64,000 bases of DNA, from contig NZ_JALIQP010000001.1 in assembly GCF_023566055.1 (NCBI RefSeq), forward strand, positions 124,001 to 188,000. Reading direction: 5' to 3'. Under the pieces are notes generated by a model, which saw only the letters and a list, made by a program, of their open reading frames with translations, had not been told where the DNA came from and did not search any database. Shown piece after piece: positions 1 through 8,718 of the stretch; position 1 is the stretch's first letter, and the number at the start of each line of letters is the position of its first letter. Source of the DNA: Halosolutus amylolyticus (GTDB lineage: Archaea; Halobacteriota; Halobacteria; Halobacteriales; Natrialbaceae). A program made the position numbers and the translations under genes.

Positions 1-344
1 TCGACAACCGTTACTGCAGGCTTCGAGTTAGCAGTCGAATCCCGGTACAGGTCGGCGAAGTCTTCAACGCTGTCGTTCACTGCTGTCCCCAGGTTACTTG
101 TGTCATTGTGGTTGCTGTTTGCGTCCTCGATTAGACAGCCGAGCCCCTGTTGGACCTCCGCGTCGGTCGTCGCAGCATCGCTCGCAGTCTGACTCGTCGC
201 ACTCGAGGACAGCGTCTCGGTGAAGAGGACGCCGTTGAACACGACGACGACGCCGAGAACGATGAACGCGAGCGTGATTGCGCCGATGAGGATGAGCTGT
301 CCGCGGTCCTGAACGGTGTCGCTATCCCGACTGTTAGTTACCAT
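1..344 (-). CDS. Pilin-like small secreted/membrane protein, partial (C-terminus beyond window edge)
   Basis: Seen: the reading frame starts at ATG 344 and is still open at base 1, so about 114 N-terminal residues are visible. After a short charged N-terminus comes DRGQLILIGAI and one hydrophobic segment (about residues 19-42), then a polar, Ser/Thr/Asn-rich exterior domain with one Cys (near residue 69). This matches the small haloarchaeal pilin-like families that follow pilB-pilC (I recall DUF7261-type proteins, unverified). The start overlaps the stop of the preceding gene by 7 bases, so it belongs to the same operon. Inferred role: minor pilin or pilus-associated protein. It could equally be a surface protein that only shares a type III-like signal peptide. 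Confidence 0.7.
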   Translation of the reverse strand, partial: MVTNSRDSDTVQDRGQLILIGAITLAFIVLGVVVVFNGVLFTETLSSSATSQTASDAATTDAEVQQGLGCLIEDANSNHNDTSNLGTAVNDSVEDFADLYRDSTANSKPAVTVV

Positions 345-970
345 ATTATCACCCGTACCTCGACGAGATTGTAGATCCCACTGTCGCTGGTGTCTACCGG
401 TGGGATCGGATACCCGTCGTCGTGAGCGTCTTCGAGGAACGATTCGTTACCTTCCATTACGGTCTGATTCTCGTACAGCGTCACGACGTGACTCGCCGTG
501 AACGCGTCCGACGGCGGCGAGCCCTGGTAGACCAGGTGCGTACTGTCGAATCCGTCGCCGTCTTCGTTCTCGTAGACGAGTTCGACGTTGTAACTCCAGC
601 CGTCGTTCGTGTACCGATCCTGCAGGATCGCCCCGAGTCGCGACTGGTTCGCGAACTCGTCGGGCCCGTAGGTCTGTTCGTCCTGCTCGGGACTGCTGGC
701 CTCGGTCGCATTGTGGAACTGGCCATTATCGCCCTGGGACGAATTCCAGTTGCGGACCGTCTCCGAGAGATTCCCGTCCTGAGTGGCGACGGCGAGTGCG
801 TCCTGTGACTCCTGCTGGAGCTGTGCCTGCACGGTCCGATCGGCCAGCCCACCGGTGGTCGGCGTGATGACGACCGCCTGCAGGGCAAAGAGGACCGCCA
901 GCAGGAGGATCATCGCGCCGATGAACCCCTCGAGCGTGTACGCCTGGGCGCGGTCCGTCTGTCCTCTCAT
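338..970 (-). CDS. Pilin-like membrane-anchored protein (DUF7288-type)
   Basis: 210 aa. The N-terminus reads MRGQTDRAQAYTLEGFIGAM: a short charged leader, then one hydrophobic helix (about residues 12-38), as in archaeal type IV pilin signal peptides. The rest is a polar, acidic extracellular domain rich in Asn, Asp, Gln and Ser. It lies 4 nt after its upstream neighbour and overlaps the next gene by 7 nt, in an operon with pilB and pilC. Known: such small proteins regularly accompany haloarchaeal pilB/pilC and are proposed pilins or minor pilins. The family number is from memory; the pilin assignment rests on topology and context. Confidence 0.75.
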   Translation of the reverse strand: MRGQTDRAQAYTLEGFIGAMILLLAVLFALQAVVITPTTGGLADRTVQAQLQQESQDALAVATQDGNLSETVRNWNSSQGDNGQFHNATEASSPEQDEQTYGPDEFANQSRLGAILQDRYTNDGWSYNVELVYENEDGDGFDSTHLVYQGSPPSDAFTASHVVTLYENQTVMEGNESFLEDAHDDGYPIPPVDTSDSGIYNLVEVRVIIW

Positions 971-974
971 GCTA

Positions 975-1508
975 TCACCACACCCTCACGACGAGTCGGC
1001 AGGCCGGATCGCAGTCCAGACCGTCGTCGACCGTTACGATTCGGGCGGAACTGGCCGCACTCTGGTCGTCGTACGTGTGACCGCCACTCCACTCGTCGTC
1101 GACCGGTTCGTCACCGAGCGATTCGATCGTGATATTTACCCGATCGAAAACATCGTCGTCATCGCTCGCACGGAGTCCGAGCACCGCAGTCAGATTCTCG
1201 GGTACGTCTGCGAACCGCTCCTGGTACAGGCTTCCGTTGAGTTCGTTCGGTGTCGACGAATCGGTCGTATTCTCGACGATCCGATCGGCGATCCGATCGG
1301 CCTGGGCGGTCTCGGCCCCGCCGACCGACGAGTCGTACGGCGTCACCAGCGACGGCACGTAGGAGAAGACGAACGCGACCGCGAGGATGAAGACGCCGAT
1401 CCCGACGGCGAAGTCCTGCGTCGTCTGTCCGCGGTCCGACAGCGATATCGAGACCGTCCGCGGTCGACTGCGTCGCGTCCGGGATCCGGGGCTGTTTCTG
1501 CTGGTCAT
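975..1508 (-). CDS. Pilin-like membrane protein (DUF7287-type)
   Basis: 177 aa. A basic, Arg-rich N-terminus (residues 1-24) precedes DRGQTTQDFAVGIGVFILAV and a single transmembrane helix (about 30-52), a pilin-like topology. The exterior domain is acidic and ends with two Cys (DCDPACR) close to the C-terminus that could form a disulfide. The start codon is one base after the pilC stop, so translation is probably coupled. The likely role is a pilin, minor pilin or pilus accessory protein of the same system; the sequence offers nothing more specific. Confidence 0.75.
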   Translation of the reverse strand: MTSRNSPGSRTRRSRPRTVSISLSDRGQTTQDFAVGIGVFILAVAFVFSYVPSLVTPYDSSVGGAETAQADRIADRIVENTTDSSTPNELNGSLYQERFADVPENLTAVLGLRASDDDDVFDRVNITIESLGDEPVDDEWSGGHTYDDQSAASSARIVTVDDGLDCDPACRLVVRVW

Positions 1509-1509
1509 G

Positions 1510-3570
1510 TTAGGCCACGAGCGTCCAGCCGACGAGTGCGATCGTCGAGAGGATAATCACGTACTTGAGCCCGCTCAACAGGTCCGCGTCCCGGATGTAG
1601 CCGCTGATGAACCCGGAGATGATCGCCTGGAGCGTGACGGCGTGGAAGAACAACATCGACAGCATGTCGACGTCGATGTTCTCGCTGAGGTTGGCGTCCG
1701 CGAGTCCACCGCCGGCACCCCCTGCGTCGACGTCCGCACTGCCGCCTTCGAGCCCGGCCATCGTATCGATGAACTGCGTCTTGAGGATCGTGATGACCGC
1801 GAGCACCGTCATGAACGTCATGATGATGATCACGACCTGCATCCGCGTTCGGGACTTGCGTTCCCGCTCGATGTCGTCGTGGTTCTCGCTGGCGCGGGCG
1901 GCCGTCCGGAGCACGTCCGAGATCTGGTTGGACGCCTCCTGTGCCTCCGTGATCAGCCGCGTCGTTCTGGCCAGTCGCGGGATGTGGTACTTGTTGTTGA
2001 ACTCGATGAGCGACTGCTTCAGGCTCATCCCGTAGTTGACCTTCGTGTGCATCATCTCGAACTCGCGGGCCAGTTTCCCGCTCGTGGTGTCCGCGACGGA
2101 CTTGAGCGACTCGAGCAACGTGAGCCCGGTGTCGTTCGCACTCGAGAGTTTCCGGAGGTCTTCGGAGAGTTTGTTCACGACGGCGTTGCGGTGGCGAACG
2201 TTCCACTCCCGAAAGATCGACAGCGGGACCGCCATGATGTACAGCGGGACGTAGACGTAGATGAACGTCCCCCAGATCGGGTTGGACACCATGTCGTTCC
2301 ACGAGGTCGGCGCGGACCCGGAGACCATCGCCGTCACGACGATCACCGTCGCGGTCGGAACGGTCAACAGGAGCGTCAACAGCGGGTTGTCACGGAAGAA
2401 GATGTGCGGCCGCTTGAGGACGCTCACGGTCTCGTGAGTGCCCTCGCGGTTCTTGATGCGATCGAAGACGCTGTACTCGCCGGTGAACTGTTCGACGAGA
2501 CCGAGGTTGAGCAGTCCCCGGTCGGTGGCGCTCTCGACCCGTCGATCGCCGCTCCCGAGCGTGAGGTAGCCGTCGCCGGGTTCGTCGTGTTTGACCGTCG
2601 AGACGAGGACGATGAACCCGACGCCCGTCAGCGGGATCAGCCCGTAGACGGTCATGTACAGCATCTGGTCGGTCACGTCCGCGCCCGGGATCATCTGCAT
2701 GATGACCATGATGATGATCAGGAGAAGCGGGAACAGCGACAGCGTCATGTACATCTCGCCGAACAGTTCGAGCGTCTCGAGGGTTAGCTCCTGCTCCTGT
2801 TTGGCGGTCCGCATGTGCTTTTCTTTCTTGTCCTCGAGGAAGCTCTCCATGTCCCCACCGCTGTTGACGATCGAGAGCATGTCGGTCAGGAACTGCGAGA
2901 GTTCGTCGCTCGGCGTCTCGATCGCCTGTTTGCGTATCGCCGTCCGGTAATCGACGTCGAAGTACTCCGTCTCCTTGACGATGCTCTGGAACTCCTTTGC
3001 GACCTCGCCGTAGGTATCGTCGGCCTGGGCCATCGCCTCGATGATCTCCAGTTGGTTCAGACCGCCGACCGACAGCGCGTACATGAACGAGACGGAGTCG
3101 GTCAGGAGCATGTTGATCTCGCGCTTGCGGGCCGAGGCACGCGAGTAGGGAACCGCGACCAGCGATCCGAAACCGAGTGCGAACCCGATCGTTCCGAAGA
3201 ACAGGCCCGTGAACAGGACGAGCGCCGGAACACGGAGCATTTCGATGAGTTCGAGGACCGTCTGGCTCCCGACCGGAATGCCGAGGATCTCGTCGACCTG
3301 GACGATCCCGGTGGCGAACAGCCCGTAGCCGAGCATCAACCCGATCAGCCACAGACCGAGCCCCGCGATGAACCCGATCCCCAGCGCACGCGAGAGGTAG
3401 AGTTCGACGGTATCGGTCATCCGCGCCTGCGCGAGTTTCTTCTCCAGGTCGGAGACGAACTCGCTCTCCTCGCCGAACAGCCGATCGTACAGCGGATAGA
3501 ATCGCTCGCCGAGTGCGTCGGATCCCGTCGAGACGCCGGTCCCCCCGCTATCGTCGGTTTGCAGGCTCAT
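1510..3570 (-). CDS. pilC: Type IV pilus assembly platform protein PilC (TadC/GspF family)
   Basis: 686 aa polytopic membrane protein. It has two T2SSF-type domains (about residues 150-290 and 430-560), each rich in charged cytoplasmic helices and followed by paired hydrophobic segments, plus N-terminal membrane helices near residues 60-130. This is the usual two-domain size of archaeal PilC/FlaJ-type platform proteins. It anchors the PilB ATPase and helps extract prepilins from the membrane. Its ATG overlaps the pilB stop (ATGA, 4 nt), so the two are translationally coupled. I cannot decide between the several haloarchaeal PilC paralogues (PilC1-PilC6) from sequence alone. Confidence 0.88.
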   Translation of the reverse strand: MSLQTDDSGGTGVSTGSDALGERFYPLYDRLFGEESEFVSDLEKKLAQARMTDTVELYLSRALGIGFIAGLGLWLIGLMLGYGLFATGIVQVDEILGIPVGSQTVLELIEMLRVPALVLFTGLFFGTIGFALGFGSLVAVPYSRASARKREINMLLTDSVSFMYALSVGGLNQLEIIEAMAQADDTYGEVAKEFQSIVKETEYFDVDYRTAIRKQAIETPSDELSQFLTDMLSIVNSGGDMESFLEDKKEKHMRTAKQEQELTLETLELFGEMYMTLSLFPLLLIIIMVIMQMIPGADVTDQMLYMTVYGLIPLTGVGFIVLVSTVKHDEPGDGYLTLGSGDRRVESATDRGLLNLGLVEQFTGEYSVFDRIKNREGTHETVSVLKRPHIFFRDNPLLTLLLTVPTATVIVVTAMVSGSAPTSWNDMVSNPIWGTFIYVYVPLYIMAVPLSIFREWNVRHRNAVVNKLSEDLRKLSSANDTGLTLLESLKSVADTTSGKLAREFEMMHTKVNYGMSLKQSLIEFNNKYHIPRLARTTRLITEAQEASNQISDVLRTAARASENHDDIERERKSRTRMQVVIIIMTFMTVLAVITILKTQFIDTMAGLEGGSADVDAGGAGGGLADANLSENIDVDMLSMLFFHAVTLQAIISGFISGYIRDADLLSGLKYVIILSTIALVGWTLVA

Positions 3571-6500
3571 GTGTCGCTCTCCTCGTCACCGCCACCGAAG
3601 ATGCCGTCCTCGCTTTCCTCGTTCGCCTCCTCGCCCTTGAAGATCGAGTCGTCGTCCGCGTCGTCGAACAGTGATCCGCCGCCGTCCGAGTCGCCGTCTT
3701 CGTCCGCGTCGTCGGCGAACGGTGACCCATCGTCGGTGTCGTCGAACAGTGATCCACCGTCGTCTCCGTCGTCCGCGTCGTCGCTGAAGATCGACTCCGA
3801 GTCCTCACCGAATATCGACCCGTCTTCGGCGGCGTCTCCCTCGTCGGCGGCATCGGTACCGTCTACAGACCCGGACGCGTCCGCGGTCGACTCGGCCGAC
3901 CGATCGGCCACTGGATCCGTTTCGGTGTCCGCACCGGACACTCCGTCGCCGCTCGCGTCCTCGCCGTCCGTCGACGGCGGATCGGACGATTCGGCGCCCG
4001 GCGGTGCGGCGTCGGTCCCGGCGGAGTCGTCGCTCGTCGGATCGTCCGTCTCCGTTCCGTCGCCGAGTTCGATCGTCGGGGGCGTCGCGTCGTCCCCGGT
4101 CGGGTCGTCGTCCGTCGCCGAAGTCGCGTCGGTGACGTCATCGGGTGCCGTCGCGTCCGGTTCCTCGTGATCGATCGCCGATCTCCCAGCCGTCTCGCCG
4201 CGGTCGGCCGACCCGGTGTCGGCCCCTGACGGGGCGTCCGGTTCGGTCGCGTCGGTGCCCACATCGGGGGCCTCCGACTCGAGTTGGTCGCTAAAATCCG
4301 TATTCGACGGTTCGTCCTCGGCGCTCGGATCGAAGATCGAGTCGAGATCGTCGTCCGGAAACATCGCGTCGAACCCGGACGTATCGGGCTCCGTGTCGGT
4401 GCCGGTGGTCGCCGCGGGCGCGTCGCCTCCGGAGTCGTCCTCCATCCGATCGAGCGTTTCGCCCATGTCGTCGAACAGCCCGCCGAGATCACCCTCTTCG
4501 GCGTCGTCGGAGGGTCGGACCTCCGGTTCGTCCCGATCGACCGTGTCCGGGAGCGTCACGGATTCGTCGGTGGTGCCGTCGGCCGTCCCGACGTCGCCGG
4601 TCGATCCACCGCTGGCTGCGGCAGGCGACTCACTTGCATCGGCCCCGGCCCCGGCACTCGCCGTCGCTTCCGCCCTGGCCGGGTCCGGTTCGGTGTCGTC
4701 GCTTCCGATGTCGAAGCCGGTGTCGTCGTCGAGCCACGCCGGTTCGTCGTCCCCGGCGTCGGTCGTCCCGGCACCGAAGTCGGTTGCGCCGTCGCCGAGT
4801 TCCCACTCGTTCGCGCCGACGTCGTCGTCGACGGCACCGGCGAAGTCGAACTCCTCCGTCTCCGCGCTATCGACCTCGATCGTGCTCTCTTCTTCCACGT
4901 CGCCGAGCGCGCTCGCGAGGCCGCTCGGGACTTTCCCGCGGTACTCGTCGAACAGCGACTCCTCGGCCCGTTCGAGAATGTCCATCGAGAGGTTGTACGT
5001 CTCCGAGGTCGCATCCGGTCGCGGGACGAGTTCCTCTTTCTCCTGGTCGACGTCGATCAGCACGCTCTCCATCTCCCGGAGATCCTCGAGACTGTCCTCC
5101 AGTTGCCCGTTCGCGATGAGTGTGAGGATCGTATCCGGATCGTTGATAAAGGCCTGGACAGTCGCGGCGACCTCCGCGTACGTGTTCAGTTCGTTCCTGA
5201 TGAGGTACGCGAGGATCACCTCCCGCTTGAACAGTTCGTCCTCGAGTTTCTCCGAGTTCCAGCCACGATCGAACTGGATCTCTTCTAAGGTGTTGGAGTC
5301 CCCCATCTTGAGGAACTCGTCGGTCTCGGCCTGCCACTGGTAGACGTCCTGGACGTTGATCTCGTCGTGTTCGGCCTCGTAGTGGTTGATTTCGGTCAGC
5401 GACTTGTTCCGGCGGACCTTGTTCCCCTGGACGCGGGTCTGGGTCTGGATCGAGACCAGGTCCAGCGCGGTGAACATCGTCTTCGAGACGTTGATCGGGT
5501 CCGTCGTGAACCGCTTGAGCACCTCGTCGACCGAGTCGGCGTGGAACGTGGTGTAGGTGGTGTGGCCCGTCGACATGACCTGGAACAGCGTCCGGCCCTC
5601 CTCGCCACGGATCTCACCCATCACGATGTAGTCGGGTCGCTGGCGCAGTGCGGCCTCGAGCAGGTCGAACTCGTCGACGTCACCCTGCTCGTCGTCGGCG
5701 AAGGAGGGGCGCGTGACGCTCGCGATCCAGTTTCGCTGTGGGAGTTCGACCTCGCGGGTGTCCTCGATCGAGACGATCTTCGCGCTGGACGGAATAAAGA
5801 GGGAGACGGCGTTCAGGCTCGTCGTCTTCCCGGACGCGGTACCTCCGGCGAAGATCAGGCTCTTGTGGTTCTCGATACAGAGCCAGAGGAACGCCATCTC
5901 GTCCAGGCTAAAGGTGTTCCAGTTGATGAGGTCGATCGGGGTGAACGGGACGTCCTTGAACTGCCGGATCGTGTAGTTGGTCCCGTGGTCGGACACCTCC
6001 TTGCCCAGCGTCAACTGGGCGCGCGAGCCGTCCGGGAGGGTCGCGTCGACCTGCGGCAGCCGCTTACTGATCCCCTTCCCGGAGCGCTGGGCGAGTTTGA
6101 CGACGAAGTCGTCGAGTTCCTCCTCGCCGTGGTAGATGTTCGAGATGATCTGCTCGTACTCCGAGTGATAGACGAAGACCGGCGAGTTGTAGCCGTCGAC
6201 GGAGATGTCCTCGACGTTGATGTCATGTTTGATCCCGTCGATCCGCTCGTAGCCGATGAAGTTGCGCTTCAGGAGGTACAGCAGTTTTTCGACCTGGTAT
6301 TCGTTCAGCGTATCCGGATCGTCTTCGAGGATCGCCGGCTCCGGTCGGACCTCGATCCCCTCGAGCTGACTCGGTCCGACCTCGACCTCCTCGTCGTCCC
6401 CGTCGTCGTCAAGCAGGTTCCGCATCGTCTCGAGGATGCCGGTCGTCGCCTCGCTCGAGGTTTTCTCGAAGAGGTCGTACCGCTTCAGGAGTCGACGCGT

Positions 6501-7460
6501 CTCCTCCTCGATGACGTCGCGTCGTCCGTCCTCGGTCGCTTTCTCCTTGATCCCCTCCTCGGAGTACTTGATCGCCGTCCTGAGTTTGCCCGAGAGGAAC
6601 TCCTGGAGTTCCATCTCGATCTCGTTCTGGTACGGCTCGATCATGTAGTACTTCTTCTCGTTTTCCTTCTCCGAGTGGAAAATAACGACGCAGGCGTAGG
6701 GTTTGTTCACCCAGTAGCGCTCGACCTCCTGGAAGTGGGTCTTCTTGTCCATCGGCACCGCCTTCTCGAGATCGTAGCGGTTGGTGACGGTGGTGTTCCC
6801 CGCGGCCGTCGAGAAGAACTCGTCCTCCTCGAGGTCCTCCTCGACGTTGACCGTCCGTTCCTCGACCACGTCGTCGAGTTCCATCGCGATGTCGTCACCG
6901 ATCGAGAGGCGGTCCTCGAGCGTGTCGGGGTCGAAACCGAGCGCCTCCTCCTCGTCGTGACGAACGATCTCTCCGTCACTGTCGCGGGGTCGACTGCCGT
7001 CGTCCTCGTAGTAGTACTCCCACTTGTAGTGTTCCCACGTGTAGACGTCCTTGACGACCGGCGTCGTCTCGGGATCGACGTAGTCCAGAAATTCGTCCCA
7101 GAGAATCTCGGCGTTCGGTTTCGCGGGATCCGCGATGAGAGACTCGAGCCTGTCCGGATGAAATCCCAGGTAGGATTCGGGATCGAACTCGACCCGGTTC
7201 CAGTCCTCTCCCTGCGGAACCGGATCGATCGCGCCGTCGGTGTCGAGCCCGAGCTGATCCCCGGCGGGCCGATCGTCCGGATAGAGTTCCGAGACTTCGT
7301 CACCGTGTCCGTGTTCCTCCATGAAATCCGCCCACGTGTACTCACCGACGCGAACGCCCGTGTCCGACGCGTGGGATCGTTGGTCCTCCGACACAGAGTG
7401 GGACGCCTCGCCCTCAGAAAATTGCCCGGCATCCGCCTGGTCGGCGTCGTCAATAGCCAT
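3567..7460 (-). CDS. pilB: Type IV pilus assembly ATPase PilB with long acidic C-terminal tail
   Basis: About 1297 aa from ATG 7460. I prefer this ATG to the in-frame GTG at 7481 because GGTGG lies 6 nt before it. Secretion-ATPase motifs are clear: Walker A GGTASGKTT (about residue 538), an Asp box SIEDTREVELPQ, Walker B DYIVMGEIRGEEG (about 615) and a His box STGHTTYTTFHAD. Residues 1-450 are an acidic N-terminal region. The core ends near residue 860 and is followed by some 430 residues of D/E/S/T/G-rich low complexity with recurring SLFDD and SIF motifs near the end. The enzyme powers pilus assembly at the inner face of the membrane. First gene of the operon. The tail makes it much longer than ordinary PilB proteins. 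Confidence 0.9.
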   Translation of the reverse strand: MAIDDADQADAGQFSEGEASHSVSEDQRSHASDTGVRVGEYTWADFMEEHGHGDEVSELYPDDRPAGDQLGLDTDGAIDPVPQGEDWNRVEFDPESYLGFHPDRLESLIADPAKPNAEILWDEFLDYVDPETTPVVKDVYTWEHYKWEYYYEDDGSRPRDSDGEIVRHDEEEALGFDPDTLEDRLSIGDDIAMELDDVVEERTVNVEEDLEEDEFFSTAAGNTTVTNRYDLEKAVPMDKKTHFQEVERYWVNKPYACVVIFHSEKENEKKYYMIEPYQNEIEMELQEFLSGKLRTAIKYSEEGIKEKATEDGRRDVIEEETRRLLKRYDLFEKTSSEATTGILETMRNLLDDDGDDEEVEVGPSQLEGIEVRPEPAILEDDPDTLNEYQVEKLLYLLKRNFIGYERIDGIKHDINVEDISVDGYNSPVFVYHSEYEQIISNIYHGEEELDDFVVKLAQRSGKGISKRLPQVDATLPDGSRAQLTLGKEVSDHGTNYTIRQFKDVPFTPIDLINWNTFSLDEMAFLWLCIENHKSLIFAGGTASGKTTSLNAVSLFIPSSAKIVSIEDTREVELPQRNWIASVTRPSFADDEQGDVDEFDLLEAALRQRPDYIVMGEIRGEEGRTLFQVMSTGHTTYTTFHADSVDEVLKRFTTDPINVSKTMFTALDLVSIQTQTRVQGNKVRRNKSLTEINHYEAEHDEINVQDVYQWQAETDEFLKMGDSNTLEEIQFDRGWNSEKLEDELFKREVILAYLIRNELNTYAEVAATVQAFINDPDTILTLIANGQLEDSLEDLREMESVLIDVDQEKEELVPRPDATSETYNLSMDILERAEESLFDEYRGKVPSGLASALGDVEEESTIEVDSAETEEFDFAGAVDDDVGANEWELGDGATDFGAGTTDAGDDEPAWLDDDTGFDIGSDDTEPDPARAEATASAGAGADASESPAAASGGSTGDVGTADGTTDESVTLPDTVDRDEPEVRPSDDAEEGDLGGLFDDMGETLDRMEDDSGGDAPAATTGTDTEPDTSGFDAMFPDDDLDSIFDPSAEDEPSNTDFSDQLESEAPDVGTDATEPDAPSGADTGSADRGETAGRSAIDHEEPDATAPDDVTDATSATDDDPTGDDATPPTIELGDGTETDDPTSDDSAGTDAAPPGAESSDPPSTDGEDASGDGVSGADTETDPVADRSAESTADASGSVDGTDAADEGDAAEDGSIFGEDSESIFSDDADDGDDGGSLFDDTDDGSPFADDADEDGDSDGGGSLFDDADDDSIFKGEEANEESEDGIFGGGDEESDT

Positions 7461-7462
7461 TG

Positions 7463-7761
7463 AAACCACCCTATCCCTCACCCTTCAAAAAATTCATGTA
7501 CACATTACCACTTCTGATAATCCCGGGGACGGCGGACCGAACCCGTGCGTTCCGCCGTCCGGTCCTCCCGTGACCTGATACGTTCATGAGGGAGGCATAC
7601 GAACCCCCGGTAAATAATTTCTAGTGTCTATGGTATTAGATTCATTACAATATCGAAACCGTCTGTATCGGTTCCGTCGAGAACCGCTATCGGGTCGGCC
7701 CCGAGGCGACGATCGCCCCGGGGGGAAGGATTACGCAACTGGGCCGACGTGATGGGAGACG
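7463..7761. other. Divergent intergenic region between pilB and SDR gene
   Basis: This gap of about 300 bp holds no convincing gene. It contains an AT-rich island (about 7608-7660) and a T-rich box on the minus strand (7487-7500, about 33 nt before the pilB ATG) that may be the pilB TATA element. An imperfect inverted repeat of CCTCCC/GGGAGG lies near 7565-7592. GGGAG directly before ATG 7762 is a plausible ribosome binding site for the SDR gene. Confidence 0.4.
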
Positions 7762-8529
7762 ATGCGTGACCTCTTCGACCTCTCCGGACGAGTCGCACTG
7801 GTGACCGGTGGCGGACGCGGTATCGGCCGCGCGATCGCCGTCGAACTGGCGAACGCGGGCGCTGCCGTCGTCCCCGTGGCCAGATCGACGGCCGAGATCG
7901 ACGCCGTGGCGGATCGGATCGAGGACGACGGCGGCGACGCGCTGGCGGTCACCGCCGACGTGACCGATCCGGACGCCGTCGCGGACGCCATCGATCGAAC
8001 GACGGACGCGTTCGGCGGCGTCGACGTCGTCGTCAACAACGCCGGGTTCAACCCGGACGACGCGCTCGGTCGCCCGGAAGACGTCTCGACGGCGAGCCTC
8101 GATCGGGTGCTCGACGTCAACCTGAACGGTGCCTACGAAGTCACGACGGCCGCCGCCGACGCCCTGCTCGAGAGCGACGGTGGAGCGGTGATCAACGTCG
8201 CCAGCGTCGGCGGACTTGTCGGACTGCCGCGCCAGCACCCCTACGTCGCCTCGAAGCACGGCCTCGTCGGCCTCACGAAGAGCGTGGCGATCGACTGGGC
8301 CCCCGACGTGCGGGTCAACGCGATCGCACCGGGCTACGTCTCCACGGAACTCACCGACGACCTCGAGGCCGACGACGACCTCCGGCGATCGATCCTCGAT
8401 CGCACCCCGCTCGATCGGTTCGCCGACCCCGAGGAGATCGCCGGCCCGGCGGTCTTCCTCGCGAGCGACGCCGCGAGTTACGTCACCGGCGAGGTGCTCG
8501 CGGCCGACGGCGGCTGGACGGCACGGTAG
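7762..8529 (+). CDS. SDR-family NAD(P)-dependent oxidoreductase (FabG-like)
   Basis: 255 aa, the standard length of classical short-chain dehydrogenases. The cofactor motif TGGGRGIG is near residue 15 and NNAG near residue 93. The catalytic Ser (about 148), Tyr and Lys (YVASKHG, about 160-164) are all present, and a C-terminal VTGEVLAADGG matches the FabG family. It reduces or oxidises a hydroxy/keto substrate with NAD(P); the substrate cannot be read from sequence. GGGAG precedes the ATG by 5 nt, an SD-like site. It stands alone, though an acyl-CoA dehydrogenase follows 190 bp downstream, so a 3-ketoacyl-CoA or 3-ketoacyl-carrier role is possible. Confidence 0.9.
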   Translation: MRDLFDLSGRVALVTGGGRGIGRAIAVELANAGAAVVPVARSTAEIDAVADRIEDDGGDALAVTADVTDPDAVADAIDRTTDAFGGVDVVVNNAGFNPDDALGRPEDVSTASLDRVLDVNLNGAYEVTTAAADALLESDGGAVINVASVGGLVGLPRQHPYVASKHGLVGLTKSVAIDWAPDVRVNAIAPGYVSTELTDDLEADDDLRRSILDRTPLDRFADPEEIAGPAVFLASDAASYVTGEVLAADGGWTAR

Positions 8530-8664
8530 GTTCTCCGGCTCCGGTCAGCCCCGTCCGGGCCCGATACCGGCTTTTCCACCGATCAAAATCGTGGCCAATT
8601 GATTAACATCGCAAGCCGATACGGTAAATAATAGAACCAGATATAAATATACTGGGTGTCGAAG

Positions 8665-8678
8665 TTACCGAATGGGAA
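8665..8678. promoter_or_regulatory. Candidate operator TTACCGAATGGGAA
   Basis: This 14-base site lies just upstream of the TATA-like box of the acyl-CoA dehydrogenase gene. Similar TTACCGAA-centred sites occur at 37414-37428 and 56575-56587, upstream of other fatty-acid genes. A shared regulator is inferred from similarity and position only. Confidence 0.35.
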
Positions 8679-8684
8679 CGGCAG

Positions 8685-8694
8685 ATATACTTTT
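8685..8694 (+). promoter_or_regulatory. TATA box of acyl-CoA dehydrogenase gene
   Basis: ATATACTTTT is centred about 29 nt before ATG 8719, as expected for a leaderless or near-leaderless haloarchaeal transcript. A second TATA-like stretch (ATATAAATAT) lies at 8641-8650. Confidence 0.55.
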
Positions 8695-8718
8695 CGGGCG
8701 CGCGAACGAGGGTAGTGT

